The notes: generated by a model not told the origin, from the sequence alone. A stretch of 64,000 bases of DNA from Comamonadaceae bacterium OS-1 (GCA_027923965.1 AP026969.1:992001-1056000), one strand, 5' to 3'; positions 8,130-18,184 are shown, counted from the first letter of the stretch. Program-made: numbers and translations.

Positions 8130-8552
8130 TTACTTCCAGGGTGTGGATTCGGGAACCTCGCAGACCGGCTCCACATCGACCGACTTGAAATCGGCGGGCG
8201 ACACGATTTCCAAATACTCCATATCGGGCGAGTAATCGAACAGGTAGTGGCGGATGCCCGGGCGCTGGTGCACACAGTCACCGGCCTGCACCAGGGTCTC
8301 TTTGTCTTCGTACATGAAGCGCGCCCAGCCCTTGACCATGATCACGATCTGAAAATCCGCCTCATGCCGGTGCCAGCCCGTGCCCTTTTCTGGAGCCATA
8401 TTCGCCTTCACAAGGTGCGCAATCACCTTTCCGTGCGTGGCCTCGGCAATGCCAAGATCGCGGTACAGAAAAAAGTCGCGTAAACCGCCTTGGACAAAAT
8501 CAGTGTCGCCGGGTTTGACGTGGGAAAACTCGGTCGTGGTTGCTTGCAGCAT
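8130..8552 (-). CDS. Single-domain cupin protein
   Basis: The 140-residue protein carries the two cupin motifs: GTGWHRHEADFQIVIMVKGW (residues ~57-76, with metal-binding His-x-His and Glu) and GDCVHQRPGIRHYLFDYS (~92-110). It is probably a small metal-binding beta-barrel enzyme or sensor; the substrate cannot be predicted. It is convergent with the GST gene and divergent from aroC. Confidence 0.85.
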   Translation of the reverse strand: MLQATTTEFSHVKPGDTDFVQGGLRDFFLYRDLGIAEATHGKVIAHLVKANMAPEKGTGWHRHEADFQIVIMVKGWARFMYEDKETLVQAGDCVHQRPGIRHYLFDYSPDMEYLEIVSPADFKSVDVEPVCEVPESTPWK

Positions 8553-8663
8553 GGGCCTCTCCTGGGTGGATGTAAGTGAAAACCCGCGTGGGGTGCGACG
8601 CTATAAGCATGAACTGTTCCCAAGTTTGGGCAGCATCCTCTACCTCGGGGATAATCGGCAGCT

Positions 8664-9761
8664 ATGAGCGGAAATACCTTCGGAACCCTATTCGCAGTCA
8701 CCAACTTTGGTGAATCCCACGGCCCAGCCATTGGCTGCGTGATCGACGGCTGCCCCCCCGGCATGGCCTTGTGCGAGGCCGACATCCAGGCCGACCTGGA
8801 CCGCCGCCGTCCCGGCACCAGCCGCCACGTCACCCAGCGCAACGAGCCCGACGCGGTCGAAATCCTGAGTGGCGTGTACGAGGGCAAAACCACCGGGACC
8901 CCCATCGCCCTGCTGATCCGCAATGCCGACCAGCGTAGCAAGGATTACAGCGCCATTGCGCAGAGCTTTCGCCCCGGCCACGCCGACTACACCTACTGGC
9001 ACAAGTTCGGCATCCGTGACCCGCGTGGCGGTGGCCGCTCGTCCGCCCGCCTGACCGCACCCACCGTGGCTGCTGGTGCCGTGGCCAAAAAATGGCTGGC
9101 AGAGAAGTACGGCATGGTGTTTCGCGGCTGCATGACCCAGGTAGGTGACCTGGTGGTGCCGTTCGAGAGCTGGGACCACGTGCCCAACAACCCGTTTTTC
9201 GCCCCGGTGGCCGACGTGTCGGCACTGGAAGACTACATGGATGCCCTGCGTCACGCCCAGGATTCCTGCGGTGCACGCATCCGCGTCACCGCCACCGGCA
9301 TGCCCGTGGGCCTGGGTGAGCCGCTGTTTGACAAGCTCGATGCCGACATCGCCTTCGCCATGATGGGCCTGAACGCTGTCAAAGGCGTGGAGATCGGTGC
9401 CGGCTTTGCCAGCGTGGCCCAGCGCGGCAGCATGCACGGTGATTCGTTGTCGCCGCAGGGCTTCCGAACCAACAACGCGGGCGGCGTGCTCGGCGGCATC
9501 AGCACCGGCCAGGACCTGGAAGTGTCCATCGCCATCAAGCCCACCAGCTCCATCACCACACCCCGTGAGACCATCGACACGGCAGGCCATTCCACCGAAG
9601 TCATCACCAAAGGCCGCCACGACCCCTGCGTAGGCATCCGCGCCACCCCCATCGTGGAAGCGCTGCTGGCCCTGGTGGTGATGGAACACGCCTTGCGCCA
9701 GCGTGCGCAGAATGCCGATGTGGTGCAGGCGGTGGGGCCGATTGCGGCATCGGCGGGCTGA
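8664..9761 (+). CDS. aroC: Chorismate synthase
   Basis: At 365 residues this matches AroC length. It starts [20 protein letters not shown], the first AroC signature, and contains [34 protein letters not shown] and [16 protein letters not shown], all conserved FMN/EPSP-binding segments. It converts 5-enolpyruvylshikimate-3-phosphate to chorismate with reduced FMN, the last shared step of aromatic amino-acid synthesis. It is apparently monocistronic; its stop is followed directly by a dispersed repeat. Confidence 0.98.
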   Translation: MSGNTFGTLFAVTNFGESHGPAIGCVIDGCPPGMALCEADIQADLDRRRPGTSRHVTQRNEPDAVEILSGVYEGKTTGTPIALLIRNADQRSKDYSAIAQSFRPGHADYTYWHKFGIRDPRGGGRSSARLTAPTVAAGAVAKKWLAEKYGMVFRGCMTQVGDLVVPFESWDHVPNNPFFAPVADVSALEDYMDALRHAQDSCGARIRVTATGMPVGLGEPLFDKLDADIAFAMMGLNAVKGVEIGAGFASVAQRGSMHGDSLSPQGFRTNNAGGVLGGISTGQDLEVSIAIKPTSSITTPRETIDTAGHSTEVITKGRHDPCVGIRATPIVEALLALVVMEHALRQRAQNADVVQAVGPIAASAG

Positions 9762-9763
9762 TC

Positions 9764-9826
9764 TAGGCCCAACAGCGCTCTATCGCTCTATTGGTGGGCG
9801 TGAGTAGCTATTTATTGGATAGCAAC
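9764..9826. repeat. Dispersed palindromic repeat, copy 3
   Basis: The plus strand carries GCGCTCTATCGCTCTATTGG, then GGCGTGAGTAGCTATTTATT and GGATAGCAA. It fills the gap between the convergent aroC and epimerase-like genes. On the minus strand the element provides the last codons (QLLSNK) and the TAG stop (9808-9810) of the epimerase-like gene. Confidence 0.75.
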
Positions 9827-10743
9827 TGGGGGCTGGAGAGTGGTATGTTTTCCGGTTCCAGCGTGAACACCCGTGGCTGGAATCCAAAATCCCGTGCAGC
9901 TTCGGTGTGGTCGAACACCAGGTCGCGGTTCATCCGTTCGGCCATGGCCGCCGACCACTGGCGGTAGCGTGGCAGGCAACGCAGCAGCGTTACGGCCAGC
10001 TTGAACATCCACAACGGCACGCTCAGCACACGTGCTCTGCGCCCTTGGGCTGCAAATATGCGGCCCACCATGCTGCGATACGGCAGCGTCTCGCCCCCGG
10101 AGATGTTGTAGGCCCGGTTGGCGACGGTGGGGGAATGCAGCGCTGCAACGCATGCATTGGCAACATCTGCTGCGTGGATAGGTTGGCGCAAGCCGTGGGC
10201 TCTGCCCAGCACCGGGAAAAACCCGAAGCGCCTGATGAAACGCGCAATTTCAGACACGTTCTTGTCTTGGCCGGGCTGGTAAATCAGGGTAGGGCGTAGC
10301 ACCACCCATTCAATTCCACGGCTTTCGGCCCAGGTTTGCAGCTGGCTTTCTGCATTTACCAGGCCTTGCGCGATGTTTTGCTCCAGGAGATCGGAGGACG
10401 TGTCTTTGGTGAAGCGGCTGGTGGACGACAGCGCCACAATACGCTTGACACCTCGAGCTTCCAGCCAAGCAAAGTGGGCTGGCAATGTCGCGATGGGGGC
10501 GATGTAGATCCAGTAGGGAATTACCTTCCCTCCCTGCGAAGCTTTTCCCGGTGCCATCGGGATTTGCTGCCAAATGACACCGTTTCCGGCTACCGCCTGC
10601 AGCCCGGTGGCCTTGCGAGAAAAGGCGTAGACCGACCCATATGCCGGGGTCACTTGCGATAGCACGCACTGCCCCACCATGCTGCTGGCCCCCAGTACCC
10701 CTATGGGCTGGGGCTGCTGTGCTTGTTTTGCAGCCTCAACCAC
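9808..10743 (-). CDS. NAD(P)-dependent epimerase/reductase-like protein (SDR superfamily)
   Basis: About 311 residues with an N-terminal Rossmann motif (IGVLGASSMVGQ) and later segments typical of atypical SDRs/NmrA-like sugar epimerases: IVALSSTSRF, WVVLRPTLIYQPGQD, and ADVANACVAAL followed by YNISGGE. No ATG precedes the Rossmann strand without running far into the upstream gene, so I chose a GTG at 10743, which overlaps the end of the GT2 gene by 8 nt; this start is uncertain. As the last gene of the glycan operon, it probably modifies a nucleotide sugar or lipid-linked sugar. Its final codons lie in a dispersed repeat. Confidence 0.78.
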   Translation of the reverse strand: MVEAAKQAQQPQPIGVLGASSMVGQCVLSQVTPAYGSVYAFSRKATGLQAVAGNGVIWQQIPMAPGKASQGGKVIPYWIYIAPIATLPAHFAWLEARGVKRIVALSSTSRFTKDTSSDLLEQNIAQGLVNAESQLQTWAESRGIEWVVLRPTLIYQPGQDKNVSEIARFIRRFGFFPVLGRAHGLRQPIHAADVANACVAALHSPTVANRAYNISGGETLPYRSMVGRIFAAQGRRARVLSVPLWMFKLAVTLLRCLPRYRQWSAAMAERMNRDLVFDHTEAARDFGFQPRVFTLEPENIPLSSPQLLSNK

Positions 10744-11626
10744 GGAGCAACCCCAGTGCCCGCCCAGCACGTCTCGCCAGGTAATACGCAGCCACACTGC
10801 CAAAGCGTAGCCACACGCCCACCGCAACCAGCCCCATGAGTACGCCTGGGTACTGGTGGCGAAAGAACTTGCGGTAAAAGCGCATCATCCCCTTGTGCTT
10901 GTGCCACTCCACAAAAATCGGCCTGCCACTGCTGCTGACGCCCAGGGCGTGGAACACATGAGCTGCCGGAACAAACAAAATTTTCCAGCCCGCTTTTCTA
11001 AAGCGCATGCACCAGTCCAGGTCTTCACAGTGCAAAAAGTAGCCTTCATCCCATAAGCCGACTGCATCCACCGCCTGCCGCTTGACGAGCATGCAGGCGC
11101 CAGAGATGGCTTCTACTTCAATGGGGCCAGGTGGCAAAGGCTGCTGGTGCAGGTGGAAGTCAAAAAACAATTTGGGCCAGCGCTCTTCAAGTCGGTTCAG
11201 CCCAAACGCCCGCACAAAAGATCGCCAGGGCGTAGGAATGGCGCGCCTCCCCCCGCCTTGCTCGGAGCCGTCGAGGTTCATTAGCAAGCCGCCCACCATG
11301 CCCACAGTGGGGTTGCCGTGCAAAGCATCGGCCAACAGCGCCACCGCCGCAGGCTCCAGCCGACAATCGGGGTTGAGAAACAGCACCGTATCCCCGCTGG
11401 CCCGCACATAGCCCATATTGCAAGCCGCCGCAAAACCGTGGTTGGCGGTGTTCAAAATCAATTGCACCCGTGCATCGCCCGCAAACTGCCGTGCGCAATC
11501 CTGCATGCTGGTATCGCGGGACGCGTTATCCACCACCAGCACTTCACCCACTTGCGGCAAAGCTGATGCAATGCATTCGGCCAGAAGATGGCCTGCGTTG
11601 TAATTGACGATGACGACGGAAATCAA
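10736..11626 (-). CDS. Family 2 glycosyltransferase (rhamnosyltransferase-like)
   Basis: The 296-residue protein starts ISVVIVNYNAGHLL and has VLVVDNASRD and FLNPDCRLEP, the nucleotide-sugar and metal-binding elements of GT2 enzymes, plus EAISGACMLVKRQAVDAVG and HCEDLDWCMRFRKAGWKI, the usual acceptor-side region. The C-terminus has a membrane-associated hydrophobic stretch. The codon and base use are GC-rich, unlike the four AT-rich genes before it in the same operon, so the operon is a mosaic. It likely adds a sugar to a surface glycan exported by the Wzm-Wzt system. Confidence 0.9.
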   Translation of the reverse strand: MISVVIVNYNAGHLLAECIASALPQVGEVLVVDNASRDTSMQDCARQFAGDARVQLILNTANHGFAAACNMGYVRASGDTVLFLNPDCRLEPAAVALLADALHGNPTVGMVGGLLMNLDGSEQGGGRRAIPTPWRSFVRAFGLNRLEERWPKLFFDFHLHQQPLPPGPIEVEAISGACMLVKRQAVDAVGLWDEGYFLHCEDLDWCMRFRKAGWKILFVPAAHVFHALGVSSSGRPIFVEWHKHKGMMRFYRKFFRHQYPGVLMGLVAVGVWLRFGSVAAYYLARRAGRALGLLRG

Positions 11627-11645
11627 GATGGACCTCTATGCAGTC

Positions 11646-14600
11646 TCAACGAAGCATTGCTTTATCACGTAATTTATTTTCACTATTTTGAATTAGATCG
11701 CGATATTGAGTATTCTGAAAACCCCACAGTGTGGAGGCCACTTCTTCTCTGTGTCCGACCAAGAATGGTAATGCAACTATGACGCGAAGATTAGATTGCC
11801 GTTCTAGAAATTTATCAATAGTGTTAGTTTGGTCGTTTCTGTCGTTAGAATCCCATTTGGCTAAAATTTTCAATGCGCTCTGGTTGTAAATATTGCATAC
11901 AGTGCTGGTCATTTTATCAATGGTTAGAAACCTAATTCCATGATAGGTTTCATCTTTGATAATTTTTGCTTCATCATGAAGTACAGCAATAACGCCAGAA
12001 AAAATGTCCCATTGATTATTTTGTACATCAAGATAGTCATGGATGATTTGCATTTTTTCTTCGAAATCATCAGAAATTAATACATCATCTTCGAATATGG
12101 AAATTCTTTGAATATCGCATTTTAAGGCGTGCTTTGCAAGAGTTGCATATGAGAGCCCACAGCCAACCCAGCCGGGTCTCAAGCGCACACCATCAAAAAT
12201 GTGGCAGTTGTCGACAGGACTTTTTTCATAAATACGACGCCGAGCAATCGTCTCTGGCATGGATAAGGCTATGCGCGAAGCATTACGAGGCAGTGGCAAA
12301 CCGCTGATAACAAGTTTTGCTGCATTAATAAATCCCATGGCTACAAGAAAACGGTCGAACATAAAGTTAAACCGAGTAGAACCAAGGTTAGCTGCATTCT
12401 GAACTGTAAGCGCATCTACTGGTGTGTTCAATGCTTGTCTGACGACTTTCAGCATATCCTGCTCATTGCCTTCTTCGAAGAAGATTACTGCCTTGGAGAT
12501 TTCAGGGTAATCATTCTGATCCTGTGACGATTCCGAGACAACGGGCACGCCTAAAGATAAGCACTCTTGGATTCGGGGCATTTCCAGTAATGCATTCTCA
12601 TAGTAATGCAGATTTACGACAACACGTGCTGATTTGATTTTTCTGACAATATCGCTACCGAAAACTTCGCTGCAAACTTGGACATTGAAATTATTGGAGA
12701 GTGTTTTAAGCAGCTTTTTTCGCCGTGGCGAACTGTTTGGATCTCCGTAGAAAAGAACATCGTAAATTTTCTCCGAGGATGATACATCCGCCATATAAGA
12801 AGGGTCTGCGCCAACAGGGAGGTAATGTACGTGTGGATATGCAATTGATTTGCTTGATAAAAACTCTATATTTACTAAAGAATATTCTAAAACTGCAAGG
12901 CAGTTATTTAATTTTTGTATATAGTCTTCAGTGAACCAACGCGAGCTGACTGATTGTTCCATTTGGTAAATGATACATTTTTCACCCGATGGCAATTTCT
13001 TGAATATCTGCGGACAAATAACTATATACATATCCAAGATAAATTCATCAGGATCACCTGTTATGATTTCTACCTCCCAGCCATTATCTTTAAGGCGTGA
13101 GCATATTAGATGTGCTATGAACAATGTGTGAGGGGTCGTCATGACGCCCCATTTGGTCGGAGTGGGCATTTCAGCCATTCTCAGTGCTTTTGCTTCCGAC
13201 TTAATACTTGTGACGCGATCTCTTAGACCAGAAACATCTCCGCGAACGATATAGCGAAGGGCATTTTTTGCTCGACGCGTAATACCAGCGGTTCGTCCAA
13301 GCGCTGTCATTGCTACTCTTAAAAAGTGTGTCACGCGCCAGGATTTCGAATTATGCAATATATCAATAGTTGCCTCATGGGTTGCAGAAATTCTATTGGC
13401 AACTAAAAATTTTTCTTCGTTTTCAGTGCAAATTAAATGAAGATCCGTTATTTTTTTATCGCGAATAAGAATCTGATTTTTTAAGTCAGAATTGATTGTT
13501 TGATATTCAAGAGCTCTTGCATTGCTTAGATCAATATTTTTTTGAAACATTAAATTTTCATCGAAAATTTTTGTATTTTCTTGATTTAAACGCAGTATTT
13601 CCTCTCTATTCTTCGTGATGCTTTCATTTAGTTCAAAAAATTGTGTTTTGCTAGCAAGCAGAAGTTGATTAAGTGCAGTTATTTCAATATTTTTGGCTTC
13701 GATGAGTTGGTTTAAGGTTGAAATATTATTTTTATCTGTTGCGAGCTCTATTCTAAGATCTTCAATTTTTTTAACGTGTTCAAGCATATAGAATTTTAGG
13801 TGTTTTTTAATGATTTCGGCATCGCCTGGATTCGTCAATCGATAGCGCAAATATTCTGCGCTAAAAATAAGATGCATGGGCACCAGGTACGCAAAGAGAT
13901 AATGCTCAAGCCGACGAACTCTTTCGTTTGAATTATTTGCTTCATTAATGAAGCGATATGAGCAATCGCCTAGTATCTGCACAGGAACGTCCATCAAGAT
14001 GGCTTCTAATCCAACACTTGAATTGATCGTTAGAATTTTTTTGCAGCGATGAATGAAGGCAATGCTATTTGGGGATTTATCAATCGAGTAATGATCTGCC
14101 CGTGGACTAAACAAACTGCCTGGATGCGAACGTACTAATAAATTATCATTGCTTGCATGGAGTCGAGCATACACAAGTAAATCTTGATTGGTAAAACCTT
14201 CGCCAAATGCAACTAAATTTGAATCATCCTCAATCTGGAGTACCACACCTGTATGGTGATTTGTGACGATATTTTTTTCATCTACTGGGTCAATAAGAAA
14301 GAAAGCGCGTAGTGACTGTACAGACGCTGATGGTTCAAATTTATAATTTGTTGCTTTATAGCGCGCAAACGCTTCTGTTTCACCATTTACTCCCTTGAAA
14401 TCTAAATATGCTGTTGGTAGGTAGTGTGGTGAACGCAATGGACCAAGTTCTATGTGTGCGACTGGTATATTGAGAGATCGAGCAACTGCGCTTAGTGATG
14501 GACAGTTGCATAGTGTAATTATTACTTCAATATCTTTTTTATCAGATAATGCTTGTGATATTGCTTCTTCTAGGGCGGGAATTCGTGCTGATAATATTCT

Positions 14601-14909
14601 TTTAAAAACAGCAATCGAATTGTCTGCGGAATCTTTCAATAAATCGGTGTATATCTTATTGGGAATAATTTCATACAAATGTTTATTTATTAAATCTTTT
14701 GTTGGTACTTCGTAGTTTAGTTGCTTGAGCGTACTGTTGCTTACTTCCCATCTTTCATCGTCTCGCCAAATTTGAGCATCATTTTTATAATCATTCCCTG
14801 TCAAGAAAAGCATCTTTTCTTGAATTTCAGATAATAACTTATAGTAAATCCATAGATACGGCGCGCGAAAACCACGAATGGGATAGGGGAGTAAAAATGC
14901 AGCAATCAT
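11646..14909 (-). CDS. Large composite glycosyltransferase: KpsS-like, coiled coil, CgeB-like GT, GT25-like
   Basis: A 1087-residue protein with three recognisable parts. Residues ~1-370 resemble capsule polysaccharide enzymes (VRSHPGSLFSP near 260; INSSVGLEAILMDVPV near 296-310). Residues ~380-515 are a long charged coiled coil. Residues ~590-865 look like a CgeB/spore-type glycosyltransferase (HYLPVGADPSYM; MPRIQECLSLGVPVVSESS). Residues ~870-1087 resemble family 25 LPS glycosyltransferases (ISIFEDDVLISDDF). An SKSWRVTHFLR segment at ~521-531 is the linker often seen before such domains. It probably adds several sugars in glycan assembly. The DNA is strongly AT-rich. Domain calls are by eye. 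Confidence 0.72.
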   Translation of the reverse strand: MIAAFLLPYPIRGFRAPYLWIYYKLLSEIQEKMLFLTGNDYKNDAQIWRDDERWEVSNSTLKQLNYEVPTKDLINKHLYEIIPNKIYTDLLKDSADNSIAVFKRILSARIPALEEAISQALSDKKDIEVIITLCNCPSLSAVARSLNIPVAHIELGPLRSPHYLPTAYLDFKGVNGETEAFARYKATNYKFEPSASVQSLRAFFLIDPVDEKNIVTNHHTGVVLQIEDDSNLVAFGEGFTNQDLLVYARLHASNDNLLVRSHPGSLFSPRADHYSIDKSPNSIAFIHRCKKILTINSSVGLEAILMDVPVQILGDCSYRFINEANNSNERVRRLEHYLFAYLVPMHLIFSAEYLRYRLTNPGDAEIIKKHLKFYMLEHVKKIEDLRIELATDKNNISTLNQLIEAKNIEITALNQLLLASKTQFFELNESITKNREEILRLNQENTKIFDENLMFQKNIDLSNARALEYQTINSDLKNQILIRDKKITDLHLICTENEEKFLVANRISATHEATIDILHNSKSWRVTHFLRVAMTALGRTAGITRRAKNALRYIVRGDVSGLRDRVTSIKSEAKALRMAEMPTPTKWGVMTTPHTLFIAHLICSRLKDNGWEVEIITGDPDEFILDMYIVICPQIFKKLPSGEKCIIYQMEQSVSSRWFTEDYIQKLNNCLAVLEYSLVNIEFLSSKSIAYPHVHYLPVGADPSYMADVSSSEKIYDVLFYGDPNSSPRRKKLLKTLSNNFNVQVCSEVFGSDIVRKIKSARVVVNLHYYENALLEMPRIQECLSLGVPVVSESSQDQNDYPEISKAVIFFEEGNEQDMLKVVRQALNTPVDALTVQNAANLGSTRFNFMFDRFLVAMGFINAAKLVISGLPLPRNASRIALSMPETIARRRIYEKSPVDNCHIFDGVRLRPGWVGCGLSYATLAKHALKCDIQRISIFEDDVLISDDFEEKMQIIHDYLDVQNNQWDIFSGVIAVLHDEAKIIKDETYHGIRFLTIDKMTSTVCNIYNQSALKILAKWDSNDRNDQTNTIDKFLERQSNLRVIVALPFLVGHREEVASTLWGFQNTQYRDLIQNSENKLRDKAMLR

Positions 14910-14926
14910 AGTGTGGATTTTTTAGT

Positions 14927-16282
14927 TTAGTCACTATTTTCGATAACTTGGAAGTTATTCAAATTATCATTGTTTGATACGAAAACTTGAATTGGCGCGT
15001 AAATAAATCCAACCTGTTCGCGTGGGGATAAAAACCGTACACGCATCATGGGACGTCTCTGATCTAACTCTTCACGCAGTTCACCGTTAAAGCATGCAAG
15101 TCCACAATGTATTAAATATTCCCCCGAGGCAATCGGTAAACGAACCCTATATTCGATTGATTGCTCGCCTGGTACTAGGGTAATTGTTTGACCCGCATGA
15201 AGATTATTGTCACCCCATACATCTGCTCCTTGGCTTTTTGAGAGGGATATACCTAGAACAACATTTTTAATCTTTTCTGCAGCAAGAAGTTTAAAATGAA
15301 AAATTACTTCATCGCCAGATTTAAATATTGGCTGGTGAATTTTTTGTGAGCTATTGGATTTTATTAGCTTTAAGTTTTCAATAATGGCTCTGCCTGTACC
15401 AAAGCGTTTCTCTCCGAGTTCAGAATCCTTTTGTTCAATTTGAATTCTCTGTAAATCTTCAATACTCACTTTTCTCTCGGAGTTGGTATTTTCGACATTG
15501 ATGGAACTCTCTTTAAACGAAGTAAGCATTCCTTTTTCATATGTCAAAATTGCAGCCAACACATCCGTCGTATCAAGAATAATATTACCTTTCTCCATGA
15601 CTATGCAGCGGTCAGCATGTTCGAGCACTGTTCCCGTACTGTGTGTGACCATAATAATAGTTACACCTTTATCACGGAGTGATTCCATTCTTTTAAAACA
15701 TTTGTATTGAAATCCAATATCACCAACGGACAAGGCTTCGTCTACAACCAAAATTTCTGGATCGACACAGGCTTGCACTGCAAATGCTAAGCGCACAAAC
15801 ATGCCACTCGAATAGGTTTTTACTGGTTGCTCAATAAAATCGCCAATGTCAGCAAAGGTGGCTATTTCATTAAATCGGTTATCAATATCTTCTTTGGATA
15901 ATCCAAGTATCGATCCATTCAAATAGACGTTCTCTCGACCCGTAAATTCTGGATTAAATCCGGCTCCCAGTTCAAGCAGTGCGGCAATTCGACCATTTGT
16001 TTTAACACTCCCATTTGTGGCGTGTAATGTTCCGCATATCATTTGAAGCAGTGTTGATTTTCCGCTTCCGTTGTGGCCGATAATTCCGATTGTTTCTCCT
16101 CTATTTATTTTTATCGAAATATTTTTTACAGCCCAAAATTCTCTGAAGTATTTTTTTTCTTGTGCATTAATTATTTTTCTGAGGCGAGGTAATATAAATT
16201 GTTTTAATCGATCTCTCGGATTTTCATATATTTGGTAACACTTGCTGAGATTTTCAACTTGAATGGCAATGTCATTGTTCAT
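14927..16282 (-). CDS. wzt: O-antigen/polysaccharide ABC exporter ATPase with carbohydrate-binding tail (Wzt)
   Basis: The 451-residue protein has an N-terminal ATPase with Walker A GHNGSGKST (residues 69-77), the Wzt-type signature KTYSSGMFVRLAFA, Walker B ILVVDEAL and the switch His in VTHS. Residues ~300-440 form the beta-rich Wzt C-terminal domain (SGDEVIFHFKL, GEYLIHCGLACF) that recognises the glycan end in known systems. The extra domain suggests that export waits for a terminal modification. Its start overlaps the acyltransferase gene by 11 nt, and the large glycosyltransferase follows 17 nt later. AT-rich. Confidence 0.93.
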   Translation of the reverse strand: MNNDIAIQVENLSKCYQIYENPRDRLKQFILPRLRKIINAQEKKYFREFWAVKNISIKINRGETIGIIGHNGSGKSTLLQMICGTLHATNGSVKTNGRIAALLELGAGFNPEFTGRENVYLNGSILGLSKEDIDNRFNEIATFADIGDFIEQPVKTYSSGMFVRLAFAVQACVDPEILVVDEALSVGDIGFQYKCFKRMESLRDKGVTIIMVTHSTGTVLEHADRCIVMEKGNIILDTTDVLAAILTYEKGMLTSFKESSINVENTNSERKVSIEDLQRIQIEQKDSELGEKRFGTGRAIIENLKLIKSNSSQKIHQPIFKSGDEVIFHFKLLAAEKIKNVVLGISLSKSQGADVWGDNNLHAGQTITLVPGEQSIEYRVRLPIASGEYLIHCGLACFNGELREELDQRRPMMRVRFLSPREQVGFIYAPIQVFVSNNDNLNNFQVIENSD

Positions 16283-17357
16283 GTGAAGGTTTTTGTGTTT
16301 TGTATTTTATATAATCTCTGAGATCGGTGGTTGGTTTCTCGAAGTATTTATATACCATATACGATGCTAGTAGAGTAAAAGTTATAAATTGCAACCATAC
16401 TTGCCACCATGGAAGTGGTTGATTTATTTTATTGATTATTGAGAGGATGGGTAAATTTAATAAATATGCTGAAAAAGATATTTTTGCTAATATATTAAAA
16501 AAATTTGCCCATACTTCTGGAAAATTTAATTGAAGCCCGCTGATAACAACTGCTGCACATCCAAGTGAAGCGAAGTTAAATAAAATAGTTTTTGAAAACA
16601 TGGAGTCATCAAGTATCTTGTTAGGTGTGATGGCTATATATACAATGGATGCAAAAAAGATAAAAATGCCAAAGTTAATGATCAAAGTATTTGGTTTTTT
16701 ATTCTTTTGTTTCCATAGTGCAAGAAGCACGCCCAACATTAAGGCATCGAAACGCAGGAAAACAATCTTGCGAATACCTTCATCCCAAGAGAAAACATGA
16801 TTTGCAACTGAAATTCGACCGATTAGCGAAGCTACAATTACTAAGATGGAACTTAGTAACATTGCTTTATTTTGTTCTATTTTTAGAATTTTAATAAAAA
16901 ATAATAGCGTCAACGGATAGGTTAGATAAAAAATTTCTTCAACCGCTAGGCTCCAGGCTTCTGGAAAAAACGAGGGGTGAGGCGAAAATAAGTTTTGCGA
17001 GAAAAATACATAATATCCAATATCTGAAAGAGTGCCGGGACGATATTCGGTGTATATTAAAATGATGTTTATTAATATAAACAAATAATAATTTGGAATG
17101 GTTCTAAACCATCTGCGTAAATAAAAATTATTTATCCATTTATTTTCTTGTTTGTTGGTTCTTATTAAAATCCCACCTATTAAGTATCCACTCAAGACAA
17201 AAAATAACTCTACTCCAATAAATCCACCAAAACGTAAATATTCGCGCCAGAGGAAGTCTTCGGGTAAAATTTTTCTTCCGTGACTTAATAACACGAGTAG
17301 TATTGCGATTGATCGACAAAAATCAAGCCAATGATTTCTTTCGGTATGAGAATGCAT
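16272..17357 (-). CDS. Acyltransferase 3 family membrane protein (OafA/YrhL-like)
   Basis: A 361-residue protein with about ten membrane segments. It opens with HWLDFCRSIAILLVLLSHGR, the conserved start of acyltransferase 3 enzymes with the catalytic His (His26) in an LLSH motif, followed by FIGVELFFVLSGYLIGG. Such proteins O-acylate surface sugars using cytoplasmic acyl-CoA. The position between wzm and wzt fits a role in decorating the exported glycan, perhaps producing the terminal mark read by Wzt (inference). The composition is very AT-rich. Confidence 0.92.
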   Translation of the reverse strand: MHSHTERNHWLDFCRSIAILLVLLSHGRKILPEDFLWREYLRFGGFIGVELFFVLSGYLIGGILIRTNKQENKWINNFYLRRWFRTIPNYYLFILINIILIYTEYRPGTLSDIGYYVFFSQNLFSPHPSFFPEAWSLAVEEIFYLTYPLTLLFFIKILKIEQNKAMLLSSILVIVASLIGRISVANHVFSWDEGIRKIVFLRFDALMLGVLLALWKQKNKKPNTLIINFGIFIFFASIVYIAITPNKILDDSMFSKTILFNFASLGCAAVVISGLQLNFPEVWANFFNILAKISFSAYLLNLPILSIINKINQPLPWWQVWLQFITFTLLASYMVYKYFEKPTTDLRDYIKYKTQKPSHEQ

Positions 17358-17380
17358 GGATTTTTATGGTTTAACTAGAT

Positions 17381-18184
17381 TTAAAGAACGTCGGAAAATC
17401 CGGGGCGTGTCTTTTGAAACCAAAATAAACCAAATGCAGCAATTGCTGTAGAGTAAATAATTTGTTTTAACCAAATTATTAAATCTAGGTTTTTACCCCA
17501 TATCATCGTATCTCTTGATTGCTCAATGAGAGAAGTTAGTGGATTTAGTTGCATCAACTCCTGATATTCTTTGGGTAATGATGATATTGGATAAAATATG
17601 GGTGATAAAAACATCAATATTGTGGTCGCAATTCCAATAATTTGTGTTACATCGCGAAGATATACCCCTAGCGATGCAAATAACCATGAAAGCCCTAGCG
17701 TCATTATAAAAAGTGGAAGCAAAACTATTGGTAATGTTAATATGGTGCTGCTCGGTATGCCAAAAAAGAATGTGTAAAAAACGATCCAGACGATCAAATT
17801 AATGACTAAGTTGAATATTGCTGATCCGAGTGAGACGATAGGCAGTATCTCTAGTGGAAATACTACTTTTTTTACGTAATTTGAATTGCTGAGTATTAAT
17901 GTGGGAGCTCTATTTATACATTCGGAGAATAGATTGAATACCATGAGGCCGGCGAATAGAACTAATGCAAATTCAGTTTTTGATTCAGATCCTCCGACCC
18001 AGCGGGATTTGAATATTACGCTGAATACGAATGTATAAACGGCAAGCATTAATATTGGATTGAACAATGACCAAAGTAAGCCCATGATGGATCCTTTGTA
18101 TCGCCCGTGAATATCTCTTTGTATTAAGTTTAATATTAAATTTTTATTTTTATATGTTGATTTGAATATTTCTGATATATGCAT
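17381..18184 (-). CDS. wzm: O-antigen/polysaccharide ABC exporter permease (Wzm)
   Basis: The 267-residue integral membrane protein has the ABC-2 permease pattern: RDIHGRYKGSIMGLLWSLFNPILML, then six hydrophobic segments and the PIFYPISSLPKEYQELMQLNPLTSLIEQSRD region characteristic of Wzm/TagG. With Wzt it forms the exporter that moves undecaprenyl-linked glycan across the inner membrane. It is the first gene of the six-gene operon; 118 bp of AT-rich leader separate it from the terminator of the upstream tRNA gene. Confidence 0.93.
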   Translation of the reverse strand: MHISEIFKSTYKNKNLILNLIQRDIHGRYKGSIMGLLWSLFNPILMLAVYTFVFSVIFKSRWVGGSESKTEFALVLFAGLMVFNLFSECINRAPTLILSNSNYVKKVVFPLEILPIVSLGSAIFNLVINLIVWIVFYTFFFGIPSSTILTLPIVLLPLFIMTLGLSWLFASLGVYLRDVTQIIGIATTILMFLSPIFYPISSLPKEYQELMQLNPLTSLIEQSRDTMIWGKNLDLIIWLKQIIYSTAIAAFGLFWFQKTRPGFSDVL

